NCBI RefSeq assembly: GCF_002099425.1
Contig: NW_018343955.1
Span: forward strand, 11,084,001-11,148,000
Direction of reading: 5' to 3'
Source: Phascolarctos cinereus
Lineage: Eukaryota; Chordata; Mammalia; Diprotodontia; Phascolarctidae
Length of the DNA stretch: 64,000 nucleotides
Part shown: piece after piece, positions 32,155 through 43,705 of the stretch
How positions within the stretch are numbered: position 1 is the stretch's first letter
Layout: each line of letters opens with the position of its first letter
Notes under the pieces: model-generated
The model's input: the letters and a program-made list of their open reading frames with translations, nothing else
Database searches by the model: none
What the model was told of the DNA's origin: nothing
Translations under genes and position numbers: made by a program

Positions 32155-32394
32155 TATACTAGGCAGCACAGTGCATAGAGTACAGAAAGACTCATCTTCC
32201 TGAGTTCAAATATGGCCTCAGACACTTACTAACTGTGTGACCCTGGGAAAGTCACTTAACCTAACCCTGTTTGCCTTAGTTTCCTCACTTGTAAGATGAG
32301 TTGGAGAAGGCAATGGCAAACTCTTCAATATCTTTGCCAAGAAAACTCCAAATGGGGTCACGAAGAGTCAGACAGGAATGAAATGAATGAACAA
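32155..32394 (+). repeat. MAR1 CORE-SINE inserted in CR1/L3
   Basis: Head aggcagcacagtgcatagag, core ttactaactgtgtgaccctg, tail tggggtcacgaagagtcaga, then atgaatgaacaac. Confidence 0.9.
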
Positions 32395-32490
32395 CTGGTC
32401 TAGTATATCCCTATTCTTGAGGAAGCCATGTAGTCTTTTTCTAACCACTGCTTTCTTTTCTGAGTGCTCATTAACAATAATACTTTAAAA
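32395..32490 (-). repeat. CR1/L3 LINE, resumed
   Basis: cttgaggaagccatgtagtc, accactgctttcttttctga continue the RT region in reverse, as in the copy ending at 19262. Confidence 0.75.
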
Positions 32491-32492
32491 TT

Positions 32493-32720
32493 AATGATTT
32501 AATAATAATGAGGTTTATATCATGCTTTACATGTATGATTTTATGTGGTCCTCACCACGACCCAATGAGGTAGGTGCTACAGACATTGTCATCCTCATTT
32601 TCAGATGATGAGAAAACTGAGGCTTTGACGCTTTGCCTGTGGTCACACAAGTATTAAGGTGTCTGAGGCAGGAGGTGAACTTTCCAGCCTAAATGTCATG
32701 CTGCCTCCCAATAGAACTGC
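32493..32720 (-). repeat. MIR SINE
   Basis: tgaggtaggtgctacagaca, gagaaaactgaggctttgac, ggtcacacaagtattaaggt. Confidence 0.8.
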
Positions 32721-33360
32721 AAGCCAATCATCCTGAAGAGACACCAGGACCCTCAAGATAGCAAATCATGGGTTGAATTCTCATCTTAGTCCCTGGAGAC
32801 CCTTTCCTTATGTATTAGGTAGCCACAGAAGTGGTGATACACACAGAAGTCTGTACAAGTTTGGTGCTAACTAATTGGCTAATGGAGCCAGGGGTCTTCA
32901 ATCAGTCTCTTACAATAAAAATTATGCCATTCTGACCAATGGTGCATTTTCTAGACAGCTCTCCCTGTGACTACTGACACAAAGGAGGATCATGGAACTT
33001 AATAATAAAAAGAATCGACCATCTCTTGGAAAACTCCTTGCTCTGTGTATCCATGGCAATGTTTAACTCCTCAGCAGACTTCCCGACAGTCTGACTGCTA
33101 CCCAGAACCAATGCGTGCTGTCTCATGGTCTCAGACGACTCAGCTCAGACCAGCCCAGTCCAGCCCAGCTCAGCCCAATCCAGCTCAGCTCACCCAAGTT
33201 TTTTCACTAGTGGGTTCCATAATCAGAAATCTAGGATGTGCAGGCTGCGTGGAATATGATTTCAGCATTTTTACAAAGGAGAATAGACACTGGCAGAAAG
33301 GGGAAGACTCGTACATTTGCCCAGAGTTAGGTCTCATGTTTAAAGGTCCACTGGCAGAGT
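32721..33360. other. Unassigned DNA with a small CCAGCCCAGCT-rich tract
   Basis: At 33140-33195 the units CAGCCCAG, CAGCTCAG and CAATCCAG repeat imperfectly. No gene seen. Confidence 0.5.
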
Positions 33361-33364
33361 AGGT

Positions 33365-33495
33365 TCATTCCCCAGTAGAATGTAATCTCCTTGAGGACAA
33401 GGGACTGTTTGGTTTTTGTCTTTGTACTCCCAGCACTGAACACAATGTCTGACACATAGTACTAAATAGTTGTTGTATAGAATTGAATGTGTTCT
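33365..33495 (+). repeat. L2 3' end
   Basis: atgtaatctccttgaggaca, cactgaacacaatgtctgac. Confidence 0.75.
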
Positions 33496-33599
33496 AGCTA
33501 ATTAGATAAAATCCCAGGTTTTGGTGGACCTTGTGCTATTCACCTAGAGCTTAAAGAATGCAGAATTTTCCTACTGACCCAAATGTAACATGTTAATGT

Positions 33600-33825
33600 T
33601 TTACCTTAATTTCTACAGCATTATCATACATATTATTTCATTTGATTCTCTCAATGACCAGTGAAATAATTAGGGCCGATGTTAGTAGTTCCCTTTTATG
33701 TGTATAGGTAAATAGACTCAGAAGTGATTAGTCTAAGATCTCCCAGCCTGTAAGTGACAGAGCCGCAAGTTGGAAATGTATTTTAACTTCAGGTACAGTC
33801 ACTGTGCCCTCTGTATATTATGATG
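33600..33825 (-). repeat. MIR SINE, diverged
   Basis: tatttcatttgattctctca, agactcagaagtgattagtc, agcctgtaagtgacagag. Confidence 0.65.
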
Positions 33826-34004
33826 CCCACTGAAGGTTAGGAAGGTAAATCACTGGTTTTTGCCCAGAAAAACAAAGCAAGGCAAAAAAGATAAAAACCA
33901 ACCCCAACAACTGCATTTCCACCCTTGCCTACCACCAAATATATATATATATATAGTTTTGGATTATCTGATGTCTTGGAATATCTATACTATCCATCCT
34001 CCCC

Positions 34005-34005
<1 letters not shown>

Positions 34006-34059
<54 letters not shown>
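34006..34059. repeat. (CA)n microsatellite
   Basis: About 27 CA units. Confidence 0.98.
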
Positions 34060-34061
<2 letters not shown>

Positions 34062-35668
34062 CATTAGCCCTGATGAAAAGATAGAACTATATCACATGAA
34101 TTTCTGAATAATAAAAGTCAGTCAACAGGGTGTACACCCTAGGTACTACCTTTATATTACCAAGGCTTTGGCACTGGCCATAGAGCAGAAGGGATGAATA
34201 TTTAAGTGGTGGAGTGTCTGACACCATATGAATTTTTGGATTGCATTCCTCCATCTGTCTCCATCTCTGTCTGTCGTTCTCCCTCTCTCTATTTGAGAGG
34301 TTGCTTATGTAGGTTTTTCTCTGGACATAGGAGGTATTTAAATATTTAGTGGATGGATGAGGAAATAATTTAGGGAATACTGAACAATTTTTTTTAACAT
34401 TTGCTAAATAGGAAGGAAGGAAATGAATGAATGAATGAAAGAGCATTTATTAAGTACTTACTAGGTATGTAGAATGGGTAACATTGGTAGGGAGAGGGAC
34501 TGGGTTAATTCTAAAGCTTTAGAAAAGATTTATTACCCGCCAGATTCTTTCCTGCTTAGGGTGAAAGAGGTTGTGATACATTTTGAAAAGCAGAACTTTC
34601 CAAGTAGAACCTTCCTGGCACATAGTAGTTGCTTAATAAATGCTTGTGAACGGTATCTGTTAATCTCTACCAAATGATTCATTGTTGTCCAGCAGAGGTT
34701 TTTTAACCTCTGTCTTTTAAGACAAAGGTTGTCTCATGTGTATTTTTATAACATTAGTACCTAGAGCTATATTTATTGCATAGTAGGTCCTGATAAATGT
34801 TTGCTGAGCTTTCTTTAGTGCTGGTCATTTTAGTAATGAGTTAGGTGTCTATGACATTGAATTAGCTTCTTCAGTCCCCAAAAAGAACCATTTAGTTTAT
34901 TACTTCATAAAGAAGTGCTTAGTTTTTAAAATGAAGTTGAACTTGGTGGGAATAATAAGGGAGAGTTGAAACACATCTTATTAATCACTTGATATATATA
35001 GATAATATGTATAGGTATGGGGATAGGGCTTCTCCTAAAAACAATTTAAAGCAGCTCCTTTACCCCCATCTTCCCAATTTATCTTTTTATTTTTTATTTC
35101 CTTTCTAAGGTTTGGTCACTAAAACTTTATTGATCATTCTCTACCTTTTTTGGATAGAGATCTAAATTTCCAATATTTCTGACTGTAGCACATCAGTTTT
35201 TTCTTTCAATGTCTAGACAAAATCTAATACGTTGCAGGCTGAAATATATGGAAATGGTTCCCACTAGGAAGAAAACTGAAAATTTCCCTAAACATGGGGA
35301 GATAGGTCCTTTAGAGGCTATCAACAGACCTTGAGCTAATCAGCCTGGGTGTGCGTGGTGTGGGGAGTGGGATGGCAGGGTGAGATAGGCAGTAAAAGTG
35401 GGGTGGTAGTGGGGCCTTATTTTCTACTGTAACATTGAGCTAAACCATTTCAACAGTTTTACATTCCACAGCCTGGTAACATATTGGAAAAACAATAATG
35501 AAGTTGCTCCATTCCTTTGAATTCTAATATTGATTGTGACCCATTATTTGACATTCAGTAAGTGACAACGAGCTGAAAACAATTTCACAGAAAGACTCTT
35601 TTTCATGGAAAGAAAATCCTCAGAGAAGGAAGAATTGGCTCTGCCTGACTAGGAAAGGGTTTAATAAG

Positions 35669-35670
<2 letters not shown>
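34060..35670. other. Mostly unassigned DNA
   Basis: Contains L2-like tails at 34435-34465 (agcatttattaagtacttac), 34608-34645 (ggcacatagtagttgcttaa) and 34755-34805. No gene recognised. Confidence 0.45.

Positions 35671-35707
<37 letters not shown>
35671..35707. repeat. (GT)n microsatellite
   Basis: About 18 GT units. Confidence 0.97.
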
Positions 35708-35708
<1 letters not shown>

Positions 35709-36535
35709 AGGTGGGAGAAGGTGAGGATGGTGAAGGAAATTCACACAAAGGCAGCCAGGATGGGCTGATGGCCCCAAGGGGAAATAAGGTGACTGAAAGC
35801 CTGAGACACTGCACCATAGGCTGTTGAGTGCACGACTTCCGGAAATCCTTCCACCTCCTTACCTCAAGCCTTTTTCTCGGTACAAACACATCTTGTATCT
35901 TCCCAGTTCGGTTCCCTTTCCCACTAAAGCACAGTGTGTTCTTTAGATCTGGTCCCTGCATTCAAAAACATCTCAGCCTACTTATCTAGGAGGATAATTG
36001 CTTCTCTTTTTCAAGTACTGGCTTAAACCCATTCTTTTTTTTTTTTCCTACCTCTTTCTCTCCTCAGAAGCCCTTAATACAGAAAAACTCCCCAGTATAT
36101 AGAAGATATACTAGTCAGGGTCTTTAGGATGAATGCTTGGAAAAGAACTATGACTTCTTCAGGTTGAATATTTCTTCTATTGAGACAAATAGTAGCCCCT
36201 TTTAGGAGGGAGGAGCCATCACCACAGGGGTCATCCTACACATTCCCATTTGTACTCAAAGCCTTCCTAGCTTCTCAGGAACGGCCACAGGGTACATGCT
36301 CTGCAATTGCTCTAAAGAACCCAGGTGCTCCTAAACTCCATGAGAAGCAGAGTAAGACTCTCGTGGTCAGACTTACTGGCACTAGTCCTTCCCACACAAC
36401 ATTTCATCTACTCCCAGTACTGCAAAGGCACTTCCTTCTCATCTGTGCCTGATGAAATCCCTACTTACCTTTGTAACCCCACCCCCAACCATTTTTTGAA
36501 CCCTCAAGATCTGAGAAAGACCTAAAACCTAGATT
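35708..36535. other. Unassigned DNA
   Basis: No feature recognised. Confidence 0.35.
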
Positions 36536-37303
36536 GGTCATCAGGAGAGACATTTTGGCCCACTCTGAGCTTAACCTACCATAATGCTTTGCATGCTCTG
36601 GCATAACAGACATGCTTTGCTTTGCTTTGCTCTCTGAGTGAACTCAAAGTGCCCCTTCCTGTATCAGCAGCTTCAGGGCCAGATGAAGCAGACCAGGAAC
36701 ATTCTTCTATTTATGACTACCAAGGACAAGGTGCCTTGAACAGAAACTATCTTGAATAATGAAACTTTTCTTATGTTATATGATGCTGTGTTAATGGTAA
36801 AAGAAACACAAACATCCTGGATCCATAATTTCAACTGACACTTTGATATTCTCCTATCTTGTATTTATAATCTATTCACTTAAGAAATTCCTTTCTCATA
36901 TCATGGTTAACTATAATTTTGGCTGACATAGGCATCCTGAGCCAGGAAGGAAGGGAGGGAGGGATGAGAGGGAATTGCTCTGAAGATACAAGATCTTCTT
37001 TGTCCATCCTTAGACTCACTTACACAATGAGCTCCCATGTGTATCTCTATATGCATACTCCACAAGCTTTGACAGAAATAAACATCATATACAGCTTGAT
37101 TTTGTTTGTCTTTCTAAGAACAAACTTAGTAGTGGTTGACACCTTCAAAGTCTGGCTCACCCGGCCACGTACTGCCCCAAGCCTTCCCTCATTCCCACCT
37201 CCCAGCTACTTGTATCTCTTCCCTAATAAATTACTTTTAGTGTTCTACTGATGTGGGTTCTAGGTAAAGGTGGAAATTTACTTAAGAATGTTGGGGTGCC
37301 ACA
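36536..37303 (+). mobile_element. Probable ERV LTR (solo)
   Basis: The right end has LTR features: AATAAA at 37225-37230, then actgatgtgggttctaggta and an end ttggggtgccaca at 37291-37303 that finishes in CA. The U3-like part includes tgctttgctttgctttgc (36612 on). The left boundary is uncertain and I see no target-site duplication. No gag, pol or env sequence adjoins. Fossil; family not assigned. Confidence 0.4.
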
Positions 37304-37394
37304 ATAAAGACAGGTAAGAGTGAACATCATAAAAATGCTGGTATATCGGGCTCTTTGTATCTCAATCCTAATAGTTTTATCTGTTTGTCTTAAT

Positions 37395-37570
37395 TCAATT
37401 CAACAAGCTTTTATTAAGCACCTAATATGTACCAGGCATTATATAAACAAAGATAAAACTAAAATAGTCTCTGCCCTAAAGCAACTTGCATTGTATTAGG
37501 AGGTGGAGGCAGGAGCAACATAAATCCAGATAAGTAAAAATAAATAAATATTCTAAATGAACCCAGATTG
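37395..37570 (-). repeat. L2 3' end, reverse
   Basis: cttttattaagcacctaata, ccctaaagcaacttgcattg. The same copy may continue at 37915-38030. Confidence 0.75.
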
Positions 37571-37571
37571 T

Positions 37572-37683
37572 GTGTGTATGTATACACACACACATATGTA
37601 TGTATACATCTATGTATGTGTGTATGTATACACACACACATATGTATGTATACATCTATGTATGTAGATGTGCATATATGTAT
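37572..37683. repeat. 46-bp two-copy minisatellite within TATG/CA tract
   Basis: Units start at 37572 and 37618 with gtgtgtatgtatacacac; each continues acacatatgtatgtatacat. Confidence 0.93.
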
Positions 37684-37684
37684 A

Positions 37685-37905
37685 TGCAGCCTGGACCTGT
37701 GATTTTACTCATATAGGGAAGTCTCAAAAGAGGCAATTTCCCCTATCAGTGCAGGCCAACACTTTCTCTGCAATTTAAAGTCTTAGAGAATCACTTAGAA
37801 TATTGAGAGGTCACATAGTAAGTTTGTTTCTGAAGTAGGACTAGACCAGGCTCTTTCTGACTGAGGCCAACTGTGTTATGCTATGTTGCCTGTACAAAAT
37901 GTATA
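37685..37905 (-). repeat. MIR-related marsupial SINE variant
   Basis: gtgattttactcatataggg, aaagtcttagagaatcactt, tctgactgaggccaactgtg; same family as 27336-27532. It splits the L2 fragment. Confidence 0.65.
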
Positions 37906-37914
37906 CAAAGTAGG

Positions 37915-38030
37915 ATTCCAAAGCTGAGGAAGCACTAATAACTGGAGAATCAGGAAAAGCTTCATGTTAGAGGTAGAGCTGGGTAATTTATATTGGGGCT
38001 TATCAGAAAGCCTAAAATTGAATCAGAGTC
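37915..38030 (-). repeat. L2 fragment, continued
   Basis: aatcaggaaaagcttcatgt, the reverse of the L2 segment that reads KLHPARRW-like; next to a TA/TATG tract at 38041-38105. Confidence 0.55.
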
Positions 38031-38040
38031 TGTCTGTCTC

Positions 38041-38105
38041 TCATATAATATATACATATGTTATATATGTATACATACACACATACATGTATATGTGATA
38101 TATGT
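38041..38105. repeat. TA/TATG microsatellite
   Basis: Imperfect TATA/TACA units. Confidence 0.9.
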
Positions 38106-38975
38106 CAAGTGCAAGCAAAGAAATTTTCTGTATGTTGCATATGTAACCAAGTATGTTAAGTACCTCCCACAAATATAAGTTTCAAGTTAAAAACAGTCCA
38201 CAAATGCTTGGATTGACTGTCAAAGCAAGAAGGAGGCACTTTGCCTAAAATGAGTTGGGTATCCCAATTGGCTAATCAAGCTGAGAATTTTCTGAATCAT
38301 CTAAACAATGACAAAAGCTAGCTGCATGTTTGTGGGTCATCCACTTGTATCTGAGACAATGTTGGGAGAGGCAGCTGAAGAGGATTACCCCTAGTGGCCA
38401 CCCCACAGGAGGAGCAGAGTCAACAGGTTTCCATGTAAACGCTGTTATGAGCTTCCTTGCCTTTCTCCCCCATTTTCAGGATATGAGCATTTGGCTAGAA
38501 CAAGGATACTCAGAAGACAGAGCAATTTTCAGAGAAAATTCATATCCTGAACAATATCTGCCAGGTTCTAGCCTCCCACCCTCTCAGGCTTCAGTGAGTC
38601 ATTTTGTAAGGAAAGACACTACCTTGAAGGACCGAGTAGGGCTCAAACTGAATTCAGGTCCCTGTGTGGTCTCAACGGACGTGACTGTAGGACTGAAGGA
38701 CTTATAGATACCAATCTCCTTACTGGTTGTATTTCTTTTCAATCCTGTCACTGTTTGAAGCTTTTCAGTCTTTAAAAAAACAAAACAACCCCCTCCCAAA
38801 ACCCCCCCCCCAAAATAAAAACCCTGGACGCAGGCCCAATTCCAAATGGAATGACTGCCCATCACAAAATTCCCTATGGTTTTAGAGAGTTGTAGCTTTG
38901 ATCACCTTATTCTAAGTGGTCCCTTTTGAATACCACATAGCTAACAAACACCTGCCCTGGGCCACCATAATGAAG
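38106..38975. other. Unassigned DNA
   Basis: A 125-codon open frame at 38330-38707 has no recognisable domain or codon pattern. Poly(C) at 38801-38810. Confidence 0.4.
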
Positions 38976-39425
38976 GTTTTGCTTCAGTGAGAAGTCATTC
39001 CATCTCAGAGTGAGAAGAAAGAACTCAGAAATTAATTTGCTCATTCCATACCTGAGCCAGAATCCCTACCTATGGCATTTTTGATAAGTGGTCATTCAGC
39101 CTATGCTTGAAAACTTTTAATGACAGGGGATTTACTACTCCCTGAGGTGGCCCATTCCACTTTGGGACAGCCTTGATTGTTAGGCAGTTTTTTCCTTAGA
39201 GTGAGCCAAAATCTGCCTTTCAGTACCTCCCACCCATCAGTCCTGGTTCTGCTCCCTGGGGCCAAGTAAAACAAATGTCATCCAACTGCCACAGAGAACA
39301 ACAACAGTCATTCTTATGTTTGAGGAGTGCTTTGGAGACCTTCTGTATTGGGACTTTATGCACAATAGTTCCCTCTCTCTAGCTTATGCTGTGCAGTTCC
39401 TGTTTTATGGAGGAAATATGCCTAT
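38976..39425 (-). repeat. CR1/L3 LINE fragment
   Basis: Reverse C-terminal part: cattccatacctgagccaga, tgatagt-like dropout, ggggatttactactccctga, cattccactttgggacagcc, ctggttctgctccctggggc. Confidence 0.8.
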
Positions 39426-39569
39426 GGCATTAATCTTTTGAGGTCTCAGTGCCAGTCTAAGGTACCAGGTTGGATATAAAGTTGGTCTGATTGAGACATC
39501 GGTGACTAAAATTTCTATACTTTAAAGAGCTAGCTCTAGGCAAAGTTGAAGAGTAGGTGAAGTTTTTCT

Positions 39570-39995
39570 TTAATCAAAAAAATCAACAAACATTTATTAA
39601 GTATTGACTATTATTATACCACTATATATCATAATGTATTATACTATTATATTAGTATGCTATTATATTCTTATATTATACTAAGTGCTGGAGATACAAG
39701 CACAACAATGAAAGAGGCTCTGCCCTTAAGGACCATCATGGAAGACAATATGTACTGAATATATACAAAATTAAAAGAAGGTCATTTTGGGAGGAGAGCA
39801 CAAAGGACCTGGGAGGGAAGTGTACACCAGGAAAAGCTTCAGGTAAAAAGGTAGTGCTTAACTGAGAACTGAAGGAAATAAGAGAGTGTAAGATCTAGAT
39901 CTCAGGAGGGAGAGCATGCCAGCCATGGGGAATAGGGAAAGCCAATGCAAAGGCATGAAGACAGAAGACAAGAGTATCATATGTGAGACACAGCA
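39570..39995 (-). repeat. L2 LINE 3' portion, reverse
   Basis: caacaaacatttattaagta, ctaagtgctggagatacaag, tgcccttaaggaccatcatg, gagggagagcatgccagcca. An AT-rich expansion lies at 39610-39682. Confidence 0.85.
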
Positions 39996-40405
39996 GGAAA
40001 GCTAGTTTTGGCACCCTCTTCCCTTCCCTTCTGGTGCTGGGTCACCAAGCAGCCTTCCCCATGCTCAGGGATCTCTTCCTCCAGCAACCCACCCAGGTAT
40101 CCTCAGCTTGGGCAGTATTCTATGCTCTAGAATTCCATCCCCTCTCTCTATCTCTACCCAAATTCACATAGCCTGTGGTTCATTACATAATTTCCCATGT
40201 AACATCCCTGCTCTCAGCTAGCAGGCAACTGCTGTCAGAGTACTGATTTTTACTCAGTCCCTTGGAAAAATCTCACCTTCCATTAGGAGCCCTGAATAGC
40301 AGGAGACCCAAAATTATACATGCAAAGAATATCTCCCAAAGCCCAGAATGCTCCCTTTCTGCCCTGAAAACATCCTTCTGCTATTTGACTCAAAAGGCAG
40401 TGTGA
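39996..40405. other. Unassigned DNA
   Basis: No feature recognised. Confidence 0.4.
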
Positions 40406-40409
40406 TGTC

Positions 40410-40540
40410 TCGATCAATCAATCGACCAACAAATATTTATTAAATAGCACCTGTTATATGCCAGGCAACTTGTTGGGGAGTGAACATACAAAGCCAAAAA
40501 TGAAATAGTCTCTGTTCATCAAAGGGCTTTCACTCCATGG
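40410..40540 (-). repeat. L2 3' end, reverse
   Basis: caacaaatatttattaaata, ttatatgccaggcaacttgt, caaagggctttcactcc. Confidence 0.8.
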
Positions 40541-40565
40541 GATATAGTAGAAAGAATAACAGACC

Positions 40566-40745
40566 TAGAGTAGAGGTTCTTGACCTTTCTTTTGGTCATA
40601 GAACTCTTTGTCAGACCCCTTCTCAGAATAATACTTTCAAGTTTATAAAATAAAATGCACAGGATTATAAAGGAAACCAAATTCTATTGAAATGCAGATA
40701 TTAAAATAGTTTTAAAAGTTCAGGACCCTAGGTAAAGAACTCCAA
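40566..40745 (-). mobile_element. hAT-like MITE with terminal inverted repeats
   Basis: Left end tagaggttcttgaccttt and right end aggtaaagaactccaa are inverted copies of each other. Interior aaattctattgaaatgcag. About 180 bp, no coding capacity. Confidence 0.6.
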
Positions 40746-40912
40746 AGGAGAGTCATATGATCTGAGTTTAGTTCTTAGCTTTTCCAGTTATTAACTCTGC
40801 AACCTTAGACGTTACTAACTTTTTCTAAGTCTGAGTGTCCTCATTTGTAAAACCTAGGTTTGAACTTAAGGTCACTTCCAGCTCTCAACCTATGATGTTA
40901 TGGCATGGAAGG
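40746..40912 (+). repeat. MIR SINE
   Basis: gagtgtcctcatttgtaaaa, aggtcacttccagctctcaa. Confidence 0.7.
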
Positions 40913-40914
40913 TG

Positions 40915-41065
40915 GAGAAGTCATGATGTCATAAAGTATGGACATAGAAGGGGCCTTAAAAATCATCATTCTAGTCCAATTCACTCATTTTACAGATGAG
41001 TAAACTTAGACCCAGAGAGTACAAGGTCACATAAGTAATAAGAGACAGAGCCGGACTGTCACACC
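40915..41065 (-). repeat. MIR3-type SINE or L3 3' end
   Basis: tctagtccaattcactcatt, ttacagatgagtaaacttag. Confidence 0.7.
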
Positions 41066-41845
41066 AGGAGAAACCTAAACCTTTCAAGATGTAGAAATGA
41101 GAGGAGTTATGGGGACATGAGAATATTTGGATGAGTAGAAAAAGGTGAGGAATTGTCAGAAGTAGGCAACACTATATGAGGGGGCCTTAGGGTTCTGCCC
41201 GTGGGCATGCATGCCAGTTATTCCTGTACCTCTGCTACATCTTCATTTCATTATTTTTGCTGCTATTATCCTGTGACTATAGGTCTATTATTATCATTGG
41301 ATTGTTTGGCAGAGTTAGCCCTCAGGACCAGGAAATTAGTCATCAAAAGACTTAAGATAACTGTATGTACCACTTAGGACTGGGTCCTGGCCATGTCTTA
41401 TGCTTTTTTTTTCCCTTTCATTTTCTTTTAATTCCTTTCCAACATGCCTCTTACATTGACATTTTAAAGGTGATTTTATATGGTTGATTCCTCAGCCCTC
41501 GCCCCCCAACCCCTTCCTCCTCAAACTTTTGTTTGACCCTGGGATGCAGTTGGATTTCTGTTTCTCTTGGAAGGCCATATAGCTAAGTTCAACTGCCTGA
41601 GTTTCACCAACCATCACTGGCACTAGAATCACCCCTGAAAAGTGAAGCTTAGCCTTGGGGGTGAGGGAAAGGAGTGAGAGCCAACCCAAGCAGCCTTAGG
41701 GCAGAAGGAAAGGGCCTCCAGGCTGACCAGGAAATGGGTGAGCTGATGCCAATGTCATGTGATGGATGGTATCCATTACAGGGCATTCAGTCTCAAACCT
41801 GGACCTTTTCAGACACTCAGAAGACCATAATGTAGAGGTAGGAGG
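41066..41845. other. Unassigned DNA
   Basis: No feature recognised. Confidence 0.4.
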
Positions 41846-41849
41846 GATT

Positions 41850-42165
41850 TAAATAATTCTCTCCATCCTCATGTCTGTCTTGTGGCCTCCCTAATCCTCT
41901 TCAAGTCCCAGCTAAATTTCACCTTTCTCAATCCTTAATGCTAGTGCCTTCCCTCTGTTGATTCTCTTCATTATTCTGTATATGTTTGAACATAATTTGT
42001 ACATAATCTTGTTTGTACATAACTGCATAATTGTTTGCACACTGTCTTCCCCATTAGAATGTGAGCTCCTTGAGACCATCTTTTGCCATTCTCTGTATAT
42101 CCAGTGCTTAGCATGTAGCCTAGGACAAAGCAGGTGCTTAAGAAATACTTGTTAACTGCCTGAAT
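41850..42165 (+). repeat. L2 3' end
   Basis: gtcccagctaaatttcacct, attctgtatatgtttgaaca, aatgtgagctccttgagacc, aagcaggtgcttaagaaata. Confidence 0.85.
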
Positions 42166-42169
42166 AAGT

Positions 42170-42325
42170 CCCTGGGTCCTATCTCCTTATTTTACAGATA
42201 ACGAAAGTGAGGCCCATGAAAGTTAAATGATTCATCCAAGGTCACACAGGTTGTCAGTGGCAGAGGTGGGATGTGAGGCCACGTGCTTTGTTTTCACCAT
42301 TGGTTTCCTCACACTGTACCAATCT
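42170..42325 (-). repeat. MIR-type SINE
   Basis: ttattttacagataacgaaa, ggtcacacaggttgtcagtg. Confidence 0.7.
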
Positions 42326-42885
42326 GCACTTCCCGTCCTACTTTCTTGAAACCTTTATGAGGCACTAGGTAGAGATTCTGAGCTAAGGCAATGGCCATAT
42401 CACTGGTGGAGCACTTGAAGACAACTCAATGAGCCCATTACAAGAGGATTCTTTGTTTTTAGAAACATTTGCCTTTATATAGTGAGCTCCACCATATTGT
42501 AATCTTTCACAGGTCTGTGGTTTCCTCATCATGGATGTTCCCTCCCTTCACACAATTTACCACCACTCTGTGACTCAGTAAACTTAGAGGGTTGTTGTGG
42601 CCAAACAAAATCATCCTTCTTTGGCCAGCCTGGTGATGAGCCTCTCAAAATTTACATAAGCTTGTCTCCCAATGACAGAATTAGAATCTGTGGCTTCCAT
42701 ACGTTAAGCCTTCCCAGCTCCATTCTCAAAGCTTTCAAAAACCTCTGTCTTCTGAGAAAGAAGTGGCCCTTCTCCTTGACAAGGCCAACTTCCTTTCATG
42801 TGTCCTTGATCTAATCTTCTACTTTCTTCTTCAGGAGTTTGCCCATACCTCCGTCCCTTTCTTTTCCTCTTTCATCCTCATTTTG
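42326..42885. other. Unassigned DNA
   Basis: No feature recognised. Confidence 0.4.
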
Positions 42886-43130
42886 TTCAGTCATTTCCTT
42901 CATGCCTGAATCTTTGTGACCCCATTTGGGGTTTTCTTAGTAGAGATACTGGAGTGGTTTGCCATTTCCTTCTCTAGCTCATTTTACAGAAGAGGAAACT
43001 GAGGCAAACAGGGTTAAGTGACTTTCCCAGAATCACATAACTAGTAAGTGTCTGAGGCTGGATTTGAGCTCAGATCTTCTTGACTCCAGGCCTGGCGCTC
43101 CAACCACTGTGCAACCTAGCCAATCTTCAT
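42886..43130 (-). repeat. MAR1 CORE-SINE, full length
   Basis: Tail gttcagtcatttccttcatg, gtgaccccatttggggtttt, core agctcattttacagaagagg, head gcgctccaaccactgtgcaa. Confidence 0.9.
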
Positions 43131-43370
43131 CTTCAGTTTCTATTCCTGGTTCTATTCCTTATGCCTCCAAATGTGATCAGCTTCTCTCAATTAAAAGAAC
43201 AAAAACAAAAAATCCAGACCAAAACACAACGCCAAAAAACCCCTTCCATCCCTTCTATCCCCTCAAGTTGTCACCCCATATTTAGCCTTCTACACTGTAC
43301 GCTCTTTAATCTCACATCTCACTCACATGTCTTGTAATTAACCTCACCCTTTCACTTAAACTGCTCTGTC

Positions 43371-43535
43371 TCTAAGGCAGTATCCCACTGCATCCAGGGT
43401 CATCACCAGTCATCTTGACCTATGCAGAGAGTGAGGCTGATGACTTTGAACAGCTCTGCCTGCAGAGTCAAAATATCACCCTCCTGATGTCATCGGTCCT
43501 TTTTGAGAATGTAGAATGGACAACAACAATCTCAC
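43371..43535 (-). repeat. Marsupial ~330-bp SINE, truncated
   Basis: atcccactgcatccagggtc, gagtgaggctgatgactttg, gatgtcatcggtcctttttg, aatggacaacaacaatc. Confidence 0.8.
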
Positions 43536-43539
43536 AATA

Positions 43540-43705
43540 GCTAAATATCATGGGCTTCACTCAGACTTCATCCTTCTTGATCTCTTGGTAGATTTAGATA
43601 CTGCTGACCATCTCTACCTCCTGGACACTCTTTCCTCCCTCAGTTTCCATGCTGCTGCTCTCTTCTGGTTCTCCTTAAAGTCTGAACACTCCTTTTCAAT
43701 CTTAT
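43540..43705 (+). repeat. L2 LINE RT fragment, left part
   Basis: Reads FILLDLLVDLDTADHLYLLDTL in parts (LLDLSAAFDTVDH in intact L2), then ALFWFSLKSE (LSWFSSYLS). Confidence 0.8.

Noticed and set aside
33140-33195. CAGCCCAG-rich tract as a protein-binding cluster
   Set aside because: Short imperfect simple repeat; no support for a regulatory role.
30512-34059. CRISPR-like or satellite arrays
   Set aside because: These are CA microsatellites and dispersed SINEs; no regular direct repeat and spacer pattern exists anywhere in the window.
38330-38707. 125-codon plus-strand frame
   Set aside because: No family resemblance, no start context or neighbouring exon signal.
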